From contig CAXBPC010000014.1 of the NCBI GenBank assembly GCA_963977525.1, forward strand, positions 59,012 through 123,011: a DNA stretch of 64,000 nt, given 5' to 3'. The translations under genes were made by a program, and so were the position numbers. The stretch is from Ancylomarina sp963977525. GTDB taxonomy: Bacteria > Bacteroidota > Bacteroidia > Bacteroidales > Marinifilaceae. The notes under the pieces were generated by a model. The model made no database searches. It saw nothing but the letters and a program-made list of their open reading frames with translations, and was not told the DNA's origin. Below are positions 43,888 through 53,761 of this stretch, in pieces (position 1 is the stretch's first letter; every line of letters starts with the position of its first letter).

Positions 43888-45126
43888 TTAATTCAACAAT
43901 TTAACAAAATCAGAAGTTAATTTTCTATAATCATAATTTTCTGCAGCCTGTCTGGCATTATTGCTAATCGAATCATACTTTTCTGAATCCATATTAACAA
44001 AAGAAAGAATTGCATCAGCATATTCTCTTGAATTGTTAAAACCCTGGGCTACACCTAAATTAAATTTAGTAATAGGGCAATAGCCCATTTCCAGATTAGA
44101 GCAAATTGGCTTTCCACTTGCCATATATTGAAATGATTTACTTTGGCTACCTCCAAACCTTTCGATAGGTGTAGGCATATAGTTCAATATATTAAGAGAA
44201 CTTCTAGATAATATATAGGGTACATATTTCAATTCAACCCATTTCTGTTTAAATATTACATTATTAACATTATTATCTCTGCAATAATTTATTAAGAATT
44301 CTCTATCATCTCCATCACCATAAATCAAGAAGCGGATATTACTTTTATCTTTTAATAGAGATGCAGCATCAATTAATTGTTTTAAATTATTGGCTAATCG
44401 AACTGAACCTAAATAAATGATTTTAAAAATTTCATCATTTTCAAGATCTAAATCCTCAATCTTAAATAATTCCTTATTCTCATCAAAGTCTTTTAAATCG
44501 ACGCCATTATTGATGTAATGAATCTTATCCAAATCGATTACTCCTCCAGATTCTAGATCCCATCCTTTCTCAATAATATAATCTTTTCCTCCTTCCATAG
44601 AAAAAACGACATCATCCGCCTTTTGATACAACCATCTTTCAGCTCTATATGCTAGTTTTAATAAAGGGTTATTTTTCGATACCAATCCAAAAGCAACAAA
44701 AGATTCTGGCCATAAATCAACAACATCTACAATATAATATGACTTAAATTTCTTTGCCATATAGTATAACAAATTACCAAAAGGCACAGTTGCTGTTTGA
44801 ACAATCACATCTGGCTTTTCAAATTTAGATGATAAGAAAAACAAACGTAAAGTAAATTCTATTAGGTTATAAAAACGCATTAATCCATTTGATGAATACT
44901 TCTTTGTTCTAATATGGATAAACTTAATTCCGTCATATGTTCTTTCACTATACTTTTCCCTATTCTCAATTAGGTTGATATCACTATTATGGAGATAGCT
45001 CCCCCCAATAATCGTAACATCATAACCAAATTCCATCAAATACTGTGCTCGTTTCAATGTTTGGATACGAGCCTCGTACTTAGGTGGCATCGCATATTGA
45101 TTGATTAACCAGATTTTCTTTTTCAT
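43888..45126 (-). CDS. GT4 family glycosyltransferase 1
   Basis: A 412-residue GT-B glycosyltransferase. The C-terminal domain has LGSVRLANNLKQLIDA, GDGDDREFL and the donor-binding segment RFGGSQSKSFQYMASGKPI, as in WbuB-type GT4 proteins. The N-terminus INQYAMPP is typical for the WbuB group. It ends one base before the GNAT gene start. The sugar is unknown. Confidence 0.85.
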   Translation of the reverse strand: MKKKIWLINQYAMPPKYEARIQTLKRAQYLMEFGYDVTIIGGSYLHNSDINLIENREKYSERTYDGIKFIHIRTKKYSSNGLMRFYNLIEFTLRLFFLSSKFEKPDVIVQTATVPFGNLLYYMAKKFKSYYIVDVVDLWPESFVAFGLVSKNNPLLKLAYRAERWLYQKADDVVFSMEGGKDYIIEKGWDLESGGVIDLDKIHYINNGVDLKDFDENKELFKIEDLDLENDEIFKIIYLGSVRLANNLKQLIDAASLLKDKSNIRFLIYGDGDDREFLINYCRDNNVNNVIFKQKWVELKYVPYILSRSSLNILNYMPTPIERFGGSQSKSFQYMASGKPICSNLEMGYCPITKFNLGVAQGFNNSREYADAILSFVNMDSEKYDSISNNARQAAENYDYRKLTSDFVKLLN

Positions 45127-46233
45127 TTAACTAAATAGATTAATCAAATCCACAACTCTAACAATCTCATCTTTTGTCATTACCGGACTAATAGGTAGAG
45201 ATATCACCTCATTATGAATTCTTTCAGTAATAATAAAGGTTTTATCATTCATTTCCATATAACATTTCTGTTTATGCGGTGGAATCGGATAATGTACTAA
45301 AGTTTGAACTCCATTATCCAACAGGTACTTTTGGAAGCGTTCCCTTTCGGTAGTCCTTACTACAAATAAATGCCAGACATGACTATTTTCATCACCACTA
45401 ACAACTTGAGGTAACGCAATTATAGGGTTATTAATATTTTCACGGTAGTACTTCGCTATTTCTCTTCGAATCGCATTTTCTTTATCAATATATTTTAATT
45501 TAACAGAAAGAAATCCTGCCTGAATTTCATCCATTCTACTATTTAAACCGCTAAATTCGTTTTGATACTTTACTTCGGATCCATAATTAGCTATTGCCCT
45601 TGCAATTCTTGCTAATTCGTCGTCATTAGTTGTAATAGCACCACTGTCTCCTAGGGCTCCCAAGTTCTTCCCTGGATAAAAACTAAAACCTGAAGCGTCA
45701 CCAAAATTTCCGGCTTTTAAATTAGAAACCTTAGCCCCAATTGCTTGTGCATTATCTTCCACAATTTTTAGATTGCATCTATTTGCAATATCCTTAAGTT
45801 TTCCATCGAAACATGCTTGACCATATAGATGAACAAGCAAAATAGCTTTGGTTTTTTCAGTAATAGCTTCTTCTACCTTATCTATATCCAAATTAAAACT
45901 GGCCTCATTGGGTTCAACTAAAACGGGTTTCAATCTATTATCTGTAATAGCTAGTATTGAAGCGATGTAAGTATTTGCAGGAACAATAACTTCATCACCT
46001 TCTTGCATAACTCCCATTTCGATATATGCCCTAAAAATTAATCTAAGAGCATCTAGACCATTTGCACAAGCAATTGCATGCTTCGAACCTATGTATTTTG
46101 ACAGACTAGATTCAAAGGATGAAACCCGATTCCCTAATAAATACCAACCACTATCAATAATATCAGATGCAACTCTTTTTAATTCTTCTTGATATTGAGA
46201 ATTTATCTTTTGTAAATCTAAAAATTTAATCAT
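45127..46233 (-). CDS. FdtB/QdtB-like 3-keto-6-deoxysugar aminotransferase
   Basis: A 368-residue DegT-family aminotransferase. Lys189 in FSFYPGKNLGALGDSG and VEDNAQAIGA are family marks. The upstream neighbours are two FdtA-like 3,4-ketoisomerase genes and a hexapeptide acyltransferase, which together with RfbA and RfbB make dTDP-3-acylamino-3,6-dideoxyhexose (Fuc3NAc or Qui3NAc). Whether the product is galacto or gluco cannot be told. The stop is one base from the next glycosyltransferase gene. Confidence 0.85.
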   Translation of the reverse strand: MIKFLDLQKINSQYQEELKRVASDIIDSGWYLLGNRVSSFESSLSKYIGSKHAIACANGLDALRLIFRAYIEMGVMQEGDEVIVPANTYIASILAITDNRLKPVLVEPNEASFNLDIDKVEEAITEKTKAILLVHLYGQACFDGKLKDIANRCNLKIVEDNAQAIGAKVSNLKAGNFGDASGFSFYPGKNLGALGDSGAITTNDDELARIARAIANYGSEVKYQNEFSGLNSRMDEIQAGFLSVKLKYIDKENAIRREIAKYYRENINNPIIALPQVVSGDENSHVWHLFVVRTTERERFQKYLLDNGVQTLVHYPIPPHKQKCYMEMNDKTFIITERIHNEVISLPISPVMTKDEIVRVVDLINLFS

Positions 46234-46253
46234 CTTTAAATAAAATTCAATTG

Positions 46254-46934
46254 TTATTTATATGTTTTATGACCGTACTTCATTACCCAATAATCAAACT
46301 TATCAATCACTTCTTTTAGAGTATTACTCTTGACAGGTACATCGTCAAGTACATAATTCATAATTTCGTCTTCGTATTCCTTAAAACCATATTTCTCTAT
46401 TGCATATCTATTCACACTTACTGGTTTTCCAGGAATATATCTGGAAAAAGGTTTCACATTTTTCATACATGCAGCTCCTGTAGCTACAATTGAGTATTGA
46501 CCAATTGTTGTAAACTGATTTATTGTGCACCCCATAGCAATATTAGCTCCCTCAAGCACTTTTACAATTCCTGCTAAAACACTTGTATTCGTAATTACGG
46601 CCTTACTTTTGATATGCACATCATGAGACAAATGGACACCTTGCATTATAAAAACATTATCCTCTATAATCGTATACTCTTCATAACATGGTTGTTCAAT
46701 AACACAGAATTCGCGAATAATATTGTTATTTCCTATCTTAACCATAGGGTTTTCACCAACAGGGGCTATCTTCTTTGTATCAGTCGGTGGGCATCCTATC
46801 ACGCAATGAGGTCCAATTATATTATTGTTGCCTATTTCAATAGGACCATCAATTATTGTATATGGTAAAATTGTATTTCCAATACCAAGCTTTACATTCT
46901 CTCCAATTATTACAGTCTCATGTATCTTATTCAT
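46254..46934 (-). CDS. Hexapeptide-repeat acyltransferase (FdtC/LpxA-like)
   Basis: A 226-residue left-handed beta-helix protein (VIIGENVKLGIGNTIL, VKIGNNNIIREFC). I start it at the second in-frame ATG (46934), because a purine-rich site AAGGAA is spaced properly from it; ATG at 46940 is possible. It likely N-acylates the amino sugar produced by the FdtB-like enzyme. It resembles LpxA-type acyltransferases as much as FdtC, so acyl-ACP could be its donor, which is of interest because of the ACP genes in the operon. Confidence 0.75.
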   Translation of the reverse strand: MNKIHETVIIGENVKLGIGNTILPYTIIDGPIEIGNNNIIGPHCVIGCPPTDTKKIAPVGENPMVKIGNNNIIREFCVIEQPCYEEYTIIEDNVFIMQGVHLSHDVHIKSKAVITNTSVLAGIVKVLEGANIAMGCTINQFTTIGQYSIVATGAACMKNVKPFSRYIPGKPVSVNRYAIEKYGFKEYEDEIMNYVLDDVPVKSNTLKEVIDKFDYWVMKYGHKTYK

Positions 46935-46946
46935 AACCATTTCCTT

Positions 46947-47360
46947 TTATTTTTTCAACACTTGAAATTCGTTATAGTCTCTAATATAATCATCTTCATC
47001 ATATTTATGCGAAGCCAAAACCATACAAATAGAACCAGAAGAAAAATTTATTAATTCTCGCCATATACCAGGCACAACTAATAAACCTATATAGGGTCGA
47101 TTTAAGGTGATACTTCTCTTTACATTACCATCATCAAGAACTATATCAAAGCTTCCACTAGCAGCTATGATCAATTGCCTCAAATCCTTATGGGCATGTG
47201 CCCCTCTATCCTCTCCACCAGGAATATCATATAGATAATAAACTCTATTAATATCAAAAGGCACATCTTTGCCATTCTCAACAATTGATATGTTCCCCTT
47301 TTCGTGGTGATGCTTGTCTAATTCTATAAGGGAACAATCAAATACACTAGTCTTATTCAT
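46947..47360 (-). CDS. FdtA/QdtA-like sugar 3,4-ketoisomerase, copy 2
   Basis: A 137-residue cupin. The signature RGAHAHKDLRQ (Arg52, His55, His57, Gln62) is intact, so this copy should be the active isomerase moving the keto group from C4 to C3 of dTDP-4-keto-6-deoxyglucose. The start ATG at 47360 overlaps the last codons of the preceding copy by eight bases, a translational-coupling arrangement; longer starts up to 47402 are possible. Sister copy at 47353 lies directly upstream. Confidence 0.85.
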   Translation of the reverse strand: MNKTSVFDCSLIELDKHHHEKGNISIVENGKDVPFDINRVYYLYDIPGGEDRGAHAHKDLRQLIIAASGSFDIVLDDGNVKRSITLNRPYIGLLVVPGIWRELINFSSGSICMVLASHKYDEDDYIRDYNEFQVLKK

Positions 47361-47757
47361 TTGCGTCAGTTCTGAATTCTTCATAATTTCGAATATAATC
47401 ATCCTCGCTATACTTGGTCGATGCTACAACTAAAGCCAAGGAATTGGTAGAGAAATTCTCCATTCTTCGCCATATTCCCGAAGGAACTAATAAACCATAG
47501 TAGGATCTGTTTAATTGATATCTCTTTTCTTCTTTTCCATCATCAAGAATAACATCAAAACTTCCACTCATAGCCACAATAAATTCGGATTGAGATTTAA
47601 AAGCATGACCACCCCGTTGTTCTCCACCAGGCACGTCATATATCCAATAAACTCGTTCTATCTCGAAAGGAATATGATTTCCGCCTTCAATAAAAGATAA
47701 GTTTCCTCTTTCATCAAGTATTTTAGGTAAATTTAATAATTCAGCTTGTTTGACCAT
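47353..47757 (-). CDS. FdtA/QdtA-like sugar 3,4-ketoisomerase, copy 1 (altered site)
   Basis: A 134-residue cupin, clearly paralogous to its downstream neighbour. The same segment reads RGGHAFKSQSE, so the second His of the HxH pair is Phe53 and the Gln position is Glu58. It may have another specificity, or act as a partner subunit to copy 2. I use the ATG at 47757; a longer start would overlap the glycosyltransferase gene by 55 bases. Confidence 0.8.
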   Translation of the reverse strand: MVKQAELLNLPKILDERGNLSFIEGGNHIPFEIERVYWIYDVPGGEQRGGHAFKSQSEFIVAMSGSFDVILDDGKEEKRYQLNRSYYGLLVPSGIWRRMENFSTNSLALVVASTKYSEDDYIRNYEEFRTDANE

Positions 47758-47762
47758 TAGAT

Positions 47763-48890
47763 CTATGATAAGAGTGATTTGTAAGTATGTAATAATATTG
47801 TTTCTTGGGTGTTCCAATTAAATTCTTCCAAAACAGCATTCCTACCATTTTGTCCCATTTCATAGGCTTCTTCTTTATTCTCAATCAAATACCTAATGGC
47901 CTTAGTAATTGCATTTATATCATTGGGATTAACATAGAGCCCACAATTATATTTTTCTACAATTTCTTTCCAAAGAATAAAATCTGTACATATAATTGGC
48001 AATCCATATAACATGTATTCAAATATTTTATTAACGCCCAAAGATCCAATTTTATAACCTAAATTTGGTATGTAATCAAAAATAGCCAGTCCAATAGTCG
48101 CATTCATCGCTATTTTATCTAGTTCTACTTTCGGAACAAAAGATGTTAATTCGACTTTATCCCAAGCTGATAATATCTTTAATATATTTTTATATTTATC
48201 ATTAATAGTTCCAACCAAAGAATACTTAACATTATCAATTGATTCAATCGCTTTAATTATATGATATTGTTGACTGGTTTCATATATTGTTCCTGCATAA
48301 AAAACAGTATTTTTTCGTTTAATGTACTCCTCCTTGTAGAAAGAGTTGTTATCACTCTCAAGTATAGGGTAATTTGTTAACTGTATTGCATTCCCAGATT
48401 TTGATCTAAATTTATCAATTATATGGGGTGTAACAGAAATTACAGCATCAAGTTTCTTTATGTTAATATCGAAATATTTTTCAACTGAATATGAGATTAG
48501 TTTTCGAAAGAATACAGGGATATATTCCTTATCCAAAATTTGTCCAGGAAGATATTCATGAGAATCAAAAATGACCTTATAACCACGTTTTTTCAACTTT
48601 AGAGCTACTGGAAATAATTCAGGATCATGAAATTGATATATTTCACAATTTAATTCTAGTGCGAGATTAAATATAGACTTTGATGTATTTAAGAATCGCT
48701 TTAAACGTGAGGTATTGGTTCCAACATCAAGAATCTCGATATTATTGATACTTTCATCGCCTAAACCATCGGCTACAATTAAAAAAACATCATATCCACC
48801 CTGAGCTAAAGAGTGACATATTTTATTATATATTCTAGTATCATGACGTGAATGTACGCTTGTTAACTGACAAATCTTTTTCTTATTCAT
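47763..48890 (-). CDS. GT4 family glycosyltransferase 2
   Basis: A 375-residue GT-B type enzyme. Motifs: DSHEYLPGQ in the N-domain, YAGTIYETSQQYHIIKAIE, LGVNKIFEYMLYGLPIICTD in the C-domain with the donor-site Glu. It is unlike the first GT4. The start overlaps the Wzy gene end by eight bases. Sugar donor unknown. Confidence 0.82.
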   Translation of the reverse strand: MNKKKICQLTSVHSRHDTRIYNKICHSLAQGGYDVFLIVADGLGDESINNIEILDVGTNTSRLKRFLNTSKSIFNLALELNCEIYQFHDPELFPVALKLKKRGYKVIFDSHEYLPGQILDKEYIPVFFRKLISYSVEKYFDINIKKLDAVISVTPHIIDKFRSKSGNAIQLTNYPILESDNNSFYKEEYIKRKNTVFYAGTIYETSQQYHIIKAIESIDNVKYSLVGTINDKYKNILKILSAWDKVELTSFVPKVELDKIAMNATIGLAIFDYIPNLGYKIGSLGVNKIFEYMLYGLPIICTDFILWKEIVEKYNCGLYVNPNDINAITKAIRYLIENKEEAYEMGQNGRNAVLEEFNWNTQETILLHTYKSLLS

Positions 48891-50073
48891 TACAAATTAA
48901 TTTATTACTTTGACAAACACATAAGCAAATAAAGGTCAGGGGAATTCGAATATCAACCAAGGATGATGATTTTAATAAATTGAGAACAGAATATATTATA
49001 ATTAGGTTGGATATATATACGTAAAACTTACTATTATTTTTTATCAAGAAAATAAAGTATACCAAATATATAACTAAACCAATTAATCCAAGTTCAGTCC
49101 AGATTTCAAGAATTTGATTATGGGGATGATTACGGCCATCAAAACCAGACACTTCAATTTCATAACTTCCTATCCCTGTACCAAAAATAAAATTACTTAC
49201 ATTCAAAAAAATAAGCTCTAGGGAATCATGATAATGTTCTACTCTTATGTTTGCAGATGCTCCTAATTTAACCCCAGTGGAAAAGACACCTTCAATTAAT
49301 AGTAACATCCTTGTATAAGAGAATGAAATAATATTGATAAGAATATGATTAAACTTGATTATCAAATATGAAAAAAACGGTATGAAAAATAACCCAAAAT
49401 AAAATAACCTTTTTGGATTAAACTTAATAATTCTTTTTTTAACCCTAAATAGATAATGAACTCCTAATATAAGTAGAGTAAATAATAAAGGGCCTCTTGC
49501 TCCAATAATAACCAATAAACCGAATGAAGATAATGATAAGAAAAAATCAATGTTCTTGCTAAAAACAACCTTCTTACTTAAAATAATAGATAAGACAACA
49601 AAACCCAAACCTCCGCCTAAAGCCAAATACATTCTTGAAAATTCAGTAAGATCGGCATCCCAACTATCATAAGTCATACTGGCAAATGGAAGATAAATAA
49701 TTGTTAGAGGGATTAACAATAGGCTAAAGGTTTGAAGAAACCTCTTAACATTAAAATTTTTCTTGCTTAAAATCAGATAAATGGGAATTAAATTAGTTCC
49801 AAAATTCAAACATTTTGTATATCCATACGAAGTTGATGTTGTATACAATAGAGTGAACAACATCCAAATCCAAAAGAATAAAAATAAAATAACAGGTCGT
49901 TGGAAATATCTAACTCTCTCATATATATTTTTGCCTTTACATTCAATTAGATATGCACAAAAAGACATTACAGCGAATAAAAGAGTAATATCAATCGGTG
50001 TAAAAACATTAAAAAATTGCAAATAACCTTTTATTATCCCTGAAAGAACATATAGTGCTAAAATAACCTCCAT
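48883..50073 (-). CDS. O-antigen polymerase/ligase-like membrane protein (Wzy candidate)
   Basis: A 396-residue protein with about ten hydrophobic segments and a large loop near residues 270-310 with HPHNQILEIWTELGLIG, the usual short signature of the Wzy/WaaL family. In this operon it most likely polymerises repeat units at the periplasmic face. Low conservation makes Wzy versus ligase uncertain. The start codon overlaps the previous gene's last base. Confidence 0.75.
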   Translation of the reverse strand: MEVILALYVLSGIIKGYLQFFNVFTPIDITLLFAVMSFCAYLIECKGKNIYERVRYFQRPVILFLFFWIWMLFTLLYTTSTSYGYTKCLNFGTNLIPIYLILSKKNFNVKRFLQTFSLLLIPLTIIYLPFASMTYDSWDADLTEFSRMYLALGGGLGFVVLSIILSKKVVFSKNIDFFLSLSSFGLLVIIGARGPLLFTLLILGVHYLFRVKKRIIKFNPKRLFYFGLFFIPFFSYLIIKFNHILINIISFSYTRMLLLIEGVFSTGVKLGASANIRVEHYHDSLELIFLNVSNFIFGTGIGSYEIEVSGFDGRNHPHNQILEIWTELGLIGLVIYLVYFIFLIKNNSKFYVYISNLIIIYSVLNLLKSSSLVDIRIPLTFICLCVCQSNKLICNE

Positions 50074-51371
50074 TATGAAAATAAATTTGAATATATAACC
50101 TTGTGTTCTTCCCTCATTGATGAATTATGAAATAAGACAGTAAACTTCATCTTGTATTTTCGACAGACTCCCATAAGATTCAAAACTTCTGTTGTCATTT
50201 CCCCAACTTCTCCAAGAGAAAATAAAGTAACATCCATGACAACCAATGGACGTTCTTTCAAACGTAGCATTTCTCTTCGTCTAAAATCAAATAAAGAAAA
50301 TTCATCACCAGTACCACACCGAAAACCATTTTTATCGGCATAACCTAAACTACTATCAACTTTCATATTAGCATCATCCCATATTTTGAGAGTTTTGGGA
50401 ATATTCATCATCAAAAAATGTTGACGGCCTTCATCAACAGGAAATCCTAGTTTATTTTCCAATAATAATTTTTCAGCACACCAAATTTCGGGGTTTTGAT
50501 ATGTTTTATATCCGGGATGAAAGCCTATAACATGCCCCCTTTTTTTAATGTCATTCACAATTGACAAAAAAGGTTTATTGTTTAAATAAAATTTTGTACC
50601 ATAATTACTTTGATTATCAGCCATGAAATAAAAATGAGATTTCACAGGAGCATTTTCACTTACGGTCATTAAGTAATCAAAAGTGTCATAAGGATCATTA
50701 CCGCTAAAAAAATCAGCTATATTACAAAGCGTATGTTTGATATTAAATTTGGTTTTAAAATCTCGAAGTATATCATAACACCATCTTACTTTCCCCCTAA
50801 ATAAAAAATCGATATCATGACTTAGAACCAATTCGTATTTTTTTTCTATACGCTTTTCCTTAAAACCAAGATGGAGCAACATATTCCATAGCATTTCAAC
50901 ATACTCATTAACTAGAGGTCTGTGCAAAAAATCATTTTTAAAGGCTAAACTCTCAAGAGCTGGAAAACGATCATGTTCATCTCTAGTAGTATTTACGTAT
51001 TCTTCCCAGCGCGTTAGCATAAAAAAAGATGAAGCAAAAATATCAATGCCACATATAATTTCATTTTCGGATATATCCAATTTGCCAGAACCATAAATGA
51101 TAGGTATATCCTTTTCTAAAAGAAATTGATTATGAGAGTAACAAACTTTAGCTGGAATATTGGTTGCCTGCAAGTATGATAAATCGGCTAGAGAATTGTT
51201 AAAAAATGCATCTCTTACCACTAATTTATTCCCATTGGATAAAATCATTTCGTAATCTATCGAATTCACATATTCAATAGAATATTGCAATCCTAAAAAT
51301 TCTCCTAAAAGAATATCAATAATATACTTTCTTTCTACCGTATTGTTATTTGGAATTCTAATTTTCATCAT
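50073..51371 (-). CDS. Polysaccharide deacetylase-like protein with DUF7033-type N-terminus
   Basis: A 432-residue protein. The N-terminal 140 residues (with RWEEYVNTTRDEHDRFP) resemble the domain that often precedes NodB-like deacetylases in polysaccharide loci. The C-terminal domain has LVLSHDIDFLFRG (catalytic Asp pair), HFYFMADNQ and HVIGFHPGY (His). It probably removes acetyl groups from an intermediate or acts on the polymer. It lacks a signal peptide, so it would act in the cytoplasm. Overlaps the MBL gene by four bases. Confidence 0.78.
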   Translation of the reverse strand: MMKIRIPNNNTVERKYIIDILLGEFLGLQYSIEYVNSIDYEMILSNGNKLVVRDAFFNNSLADLSYLQATNIPAKVCYSHNQFLLEKDIPIIYGSGKLDISENEIICGIDIFASSFFMLTRWEEYVNTTRDEHDRFPALESLAFKNDFLHRPLVNEYVEMLWNMLLHLGFKEKRIEKKYELVLSHDIDFLFRGKVRWCYDILRDFKTKFNIKHTLCNIADFFSGNDPYDTFDYLMTVSENAPVKSHFYFMADNQSNYGTKFYLNNKPFLSIVNDIKKRGHVIGFHPGYKTYQNPEIWCAEKLLLENKLGFPVDEGRQHFLMMNIPKTLKIWDDANMKVDSSLGYADKNGFRCGTGDEFSLFDFRRREMLRLKERPLVVMDVTLFSLGEVGEMTTEVLNLMGVCRKYKMKFTVLFHNSSMREEHKVIYSNLFS

Positions 51372-52003
51372 TCCCCCATAAATTTTGAAATAATAAAGTC
51401 AGCACTCATAAAACTCTCTTCATGACCACCATATAAGACTGTTTTATCATCAATAAATTCTTGTAAATCGTTCAAGCTAGTAAACAAAGAAACTTGTGAT
51501 CCTCCAATAATTTTAGTGACAGTTTTCATGTTTTTAATTGCCGTATCACCAGTAAACAAATTATTCCCAATTTTAAAACAAATGCTACATTTTGAATGAC
51601 CTGGAGTTTCCTTAAAAAGAATCTCAAAACCACTCCAGGTCATACTAAGTTTTTTCGAGTCAATTACTTCTTCAGCGGGCTTAAGAACAAATCCTTTTTG
51701 ATTGTAAAAGAGCGATAAATTTTTTTTATTATGGGTAATATACTCAGAGCATAACAAAGAACAAACCAATTTGAAAGAATACTTAGCTCTTAAAGATTCA
51801 ACTCCCCATATATGATCAAAATGACTATGAGTGAGGATGACTAGTGAAATTGTCAATCTATTATCATCTATAAATCTTTCAATGTCTTCTGTTTTTTCAC
51901 TCCCTGGATCAATTACAACACATTCAGTTCCTACCGATTTATAAACGATGTAACAATTAGAATTTATTGGTTGATTTTCAATTCTTTCTACATTTAAACA
52001 CAT
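51368..52003 (-). CDS. MBL-fold hydrolase (glyoxalase II-like), candidate thioesterase
   Basis: A 211-residue metallo-beta-lactamase-fold protein with THSHFDH (His59, His61, Asp63, His64) and later GHSKCSI and GGHEESF histidines for two metals. The start at 52003 is chosen because upstream in-frame codons would overlap the preceding SDR gene by 35 bases. In the context of ACP, KAS III and SDR genes it may release an acyl chain from an ACP; that role is inferred. Confidence 0.75.
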   Translation of the reverse strand: MCLNVERIENQPINSNCYIVYKSVGTECVVIDPGSEKTEDIERFIDDNRLTISLVILTHSHFDHIWGVESLRAKYSFKLVCSLLCSEYITHNKKNLSLFYNQKGFVLKPAEEVIDSKKLSMTWSGFEILFKETPGHSKCSICFKIGNNLFTGDTAIKNMKTVTKIIGGSQVSLFTSLNDLQEFIDDKTVLYGGHEESFMSADFIISKFMGE

Positions 52004-52004
52004 T

Positions 52005-52751
52005 CTATCCTGAAATATCAACCGTTCTACCTCCATCAACAGTTAACTGTTGACCCGTTATCCATCTTGCTTTTTCTGAGATCAAAAATTCTACAGCGTT
52101 AGCAATATCTTCAGAACAACCTATTCCTAAAGGATAGGTTTTCTCCATTCGATTGGCAACTTCCTCATTTGCAAAGATATTTTCGGTCATTTCGGTTCGC
52201 ACAGCACCAGGCAAGACAGAATTAACTCTTACAGAAGGAGCCAATTCAACAGCTAGACATCTCATTAATGAGTCAATTGCTCCTTTCGAAGCACCATAAG
52301 CAGCCAAAGCCTTGGCCCCTCTATCACTAATATTACTTGAAATTAGAACAATACTTTTTAATGAAGAAAGATTTATCTTTCTCTTTATTAAAACCTTACA
52401 TATCATCGCTGCCGAAAATACATTTGTACTAAAAGTTTGTTGTAAATTATCAAGAGAAAGCAATTTCAACGGTTGCATCTTCATATATCCTGCACAATGG
52501 ATAAAATGAGAAACAACAATATTATTTTCCTTAATAAAAGATGATAGGGAATTTTCAATATTCGAAATATCGGATAAATCAAATTGAAATATTAATGACT
52601 CATTGTTAGACGAACATAACAACTTTGTTTCATTCAACTTCTCTTGATTTCTACCACATAAAACAACATTAAAGTTGAATGATAATTGAGCCGAAATCTC
52701 TTTGCCTATACCTGAAGAAGCACCAGTAATTAAAATAAATTCTTTATTCAT
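52005..52751 (-). CDS. FabG-like SDR oxidoreductase, copy B
   Basis: A 248-residue classical SDR: TGASSGIG (9-16), catalytic Ser138/139, Tyr152, Lys156 (YGASK) and the C-terminal GQQLTVDGG. It is like 3-ketoacyl-ACP reductase (FabG). Paralog of the SDR immediately upstream. Spacing of one base to the MBL gene. Confidence 0.85.
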   Translation of the reverse strand: MNKEFILITGASSGIGKEISAQLSFNFNVVLCGRNQEKLNETKLLCSSNNESLIFQFDLSDISNIENSLSSFIKENNIVVSHFIHCAGYMKMQPLKLLSLDNLQQTFSTNVFSAAMICKVLIKRKINLSSLKSIVLISSNISDRGAKALAAYGASKGAIDSLMRCLAVELAPSVRVNSVLPGAVRTEMTENIFANEEVANRMEKTYPLGIGCSEDIANAVEFLISEKARWITGQQLTVDGGRTVDISG

Positions 52752-52759
52752 TGTAACAA

Positions 52760-53527
52760 TTATTGAGCAGTAAAACCACCATCAACACTAATTATAGAGC
52801 CAGTAATCCATTTAGCCATATCAGATAGTAGAAAAGCAATTATATTTGCAATATCAGTAGATTCACCTAGGCCAAGAGGATGCATTTTCTCCAAATTACT
52901 CAAATAGGAGTCTGAAGAAAATGAAGATGAAATATCATCCATCATCTCTGTTTTGATAAATCCTGGGGCGACACAATTTACTCTAATATTTTTGGAGGCC
53001 AATTCTATTGCTAATGCCTTTGTCGCACTTTGAACCGCACCTTTTGACATAGCGTATCCAACATTAGCAGAAGATCCCACCAATCCATAGACTGAAGAAA
53101 TTAGAACAATAGACCCAAATTCACCAGCAAATACCTTTTTACTGGTAAATATACGAGCCAATTCAATACCTGCATAAGAATTTACTAAATAAACATCTTG
53201 TGCCTTTTTTGGATTTATGGTTCTTAAAGGTGAAACATAAGGAATTCCAGCAAGGTGGATAAAACCATTAATTTTACCAAAATCCTTAACTACAGATTCA
53301 ACCGTCTTCTTAAAAGTTTCAGGTTTGAGCAAATCCAGTTGTAATATCACATCTGTGTCGCTACAAGCTAGTTTAGTTTGCTCCAAACCTTCAAGATTAA
53401 TATCAACCAGGATTAAGTGTGCCCCCAGCTTAGACAATAAGATTGAAGTCGCGCGCCCCATCCCTGAAGCAGCACCAGTAATTAAATATTTACGCCCCCT
53501 TATATCTAAAGGATTAAACATGTCCAT
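52760..53527 (-). CDS. FabG-like SDR oxidoreductase, copy A
   Basis: A 255-residue classical SDR: TGAASGMG (17-24), Ser144/145, Tyr158 and Lys162 (YAMSK), and C-terminal GSIISVDGG. All catalytic residues are present. It lies 1 base after an ACP gene and should reduce a keto group on an ACP-bound chain; this is inferred. Two SDRs in one set may serve two different reductions. Confidence 0.85.
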   Translation of the reverse strand: MDMFNPLDIRGRKYLITGAASGMGRATSILLSKLGAHLILVDINLEGLEQTKLACSDTDVILQLDLLKPETFKKTVESVVKDFGKINGFIHLAGIPYVSPLRTINPKKAQDVYLVNSYAGIELARIFTSKKVFAGEFGSIVLISSVYGLVGSSANVGYAMSKGAVQSATKALAIELASKNIRVNCVAPGFIKTEMMDDISSSFSSDSYLSNLEKMHPLGLGESTDIANIIAFLLSDMAKWITGSIISVDGGFTAQ

Positions 53528-53743
53528 CTAATTTTTTGTTTGAATAAGATTGAATAATCCTTGAATAGTTTGTGCAGAATTAATTTCATCAGCTGATAAG
53601 CTTACATTATAATCTTCATCAGCAAAAGCAATTATTGACAATATAGTTAATGAATCCCATGCCTCAAAAGAGGTCAACTCATCTGTTAAATTAACATTTT
53701 CTTCCTCCAATAGTTCCGCTATATTTTCTACAAAATTTTCCAT
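53528..53743 (-). CDS. Acyl carrier protein 2
   Basis: A 71-residue acidic helical protein with phosphopantetheine-site Ser31 in AWDSLTIL. Acts as a carrier for the acyl chain. Its stop codon abuts the SDR start. Less standard than housekeeping AcpP (which carries GADSLD), so it is a dedicated carrier. Confidence 0.85.
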   Translation of the reverse strand: MENFVENIAELLEEENVNLTDELTSFEAWDSLTILSIIAFADEDYNVSLSADEINSAQTIQGLFNLIQTKN

Positions 53744-53761
53744 GTATAATTATTTAAAATA

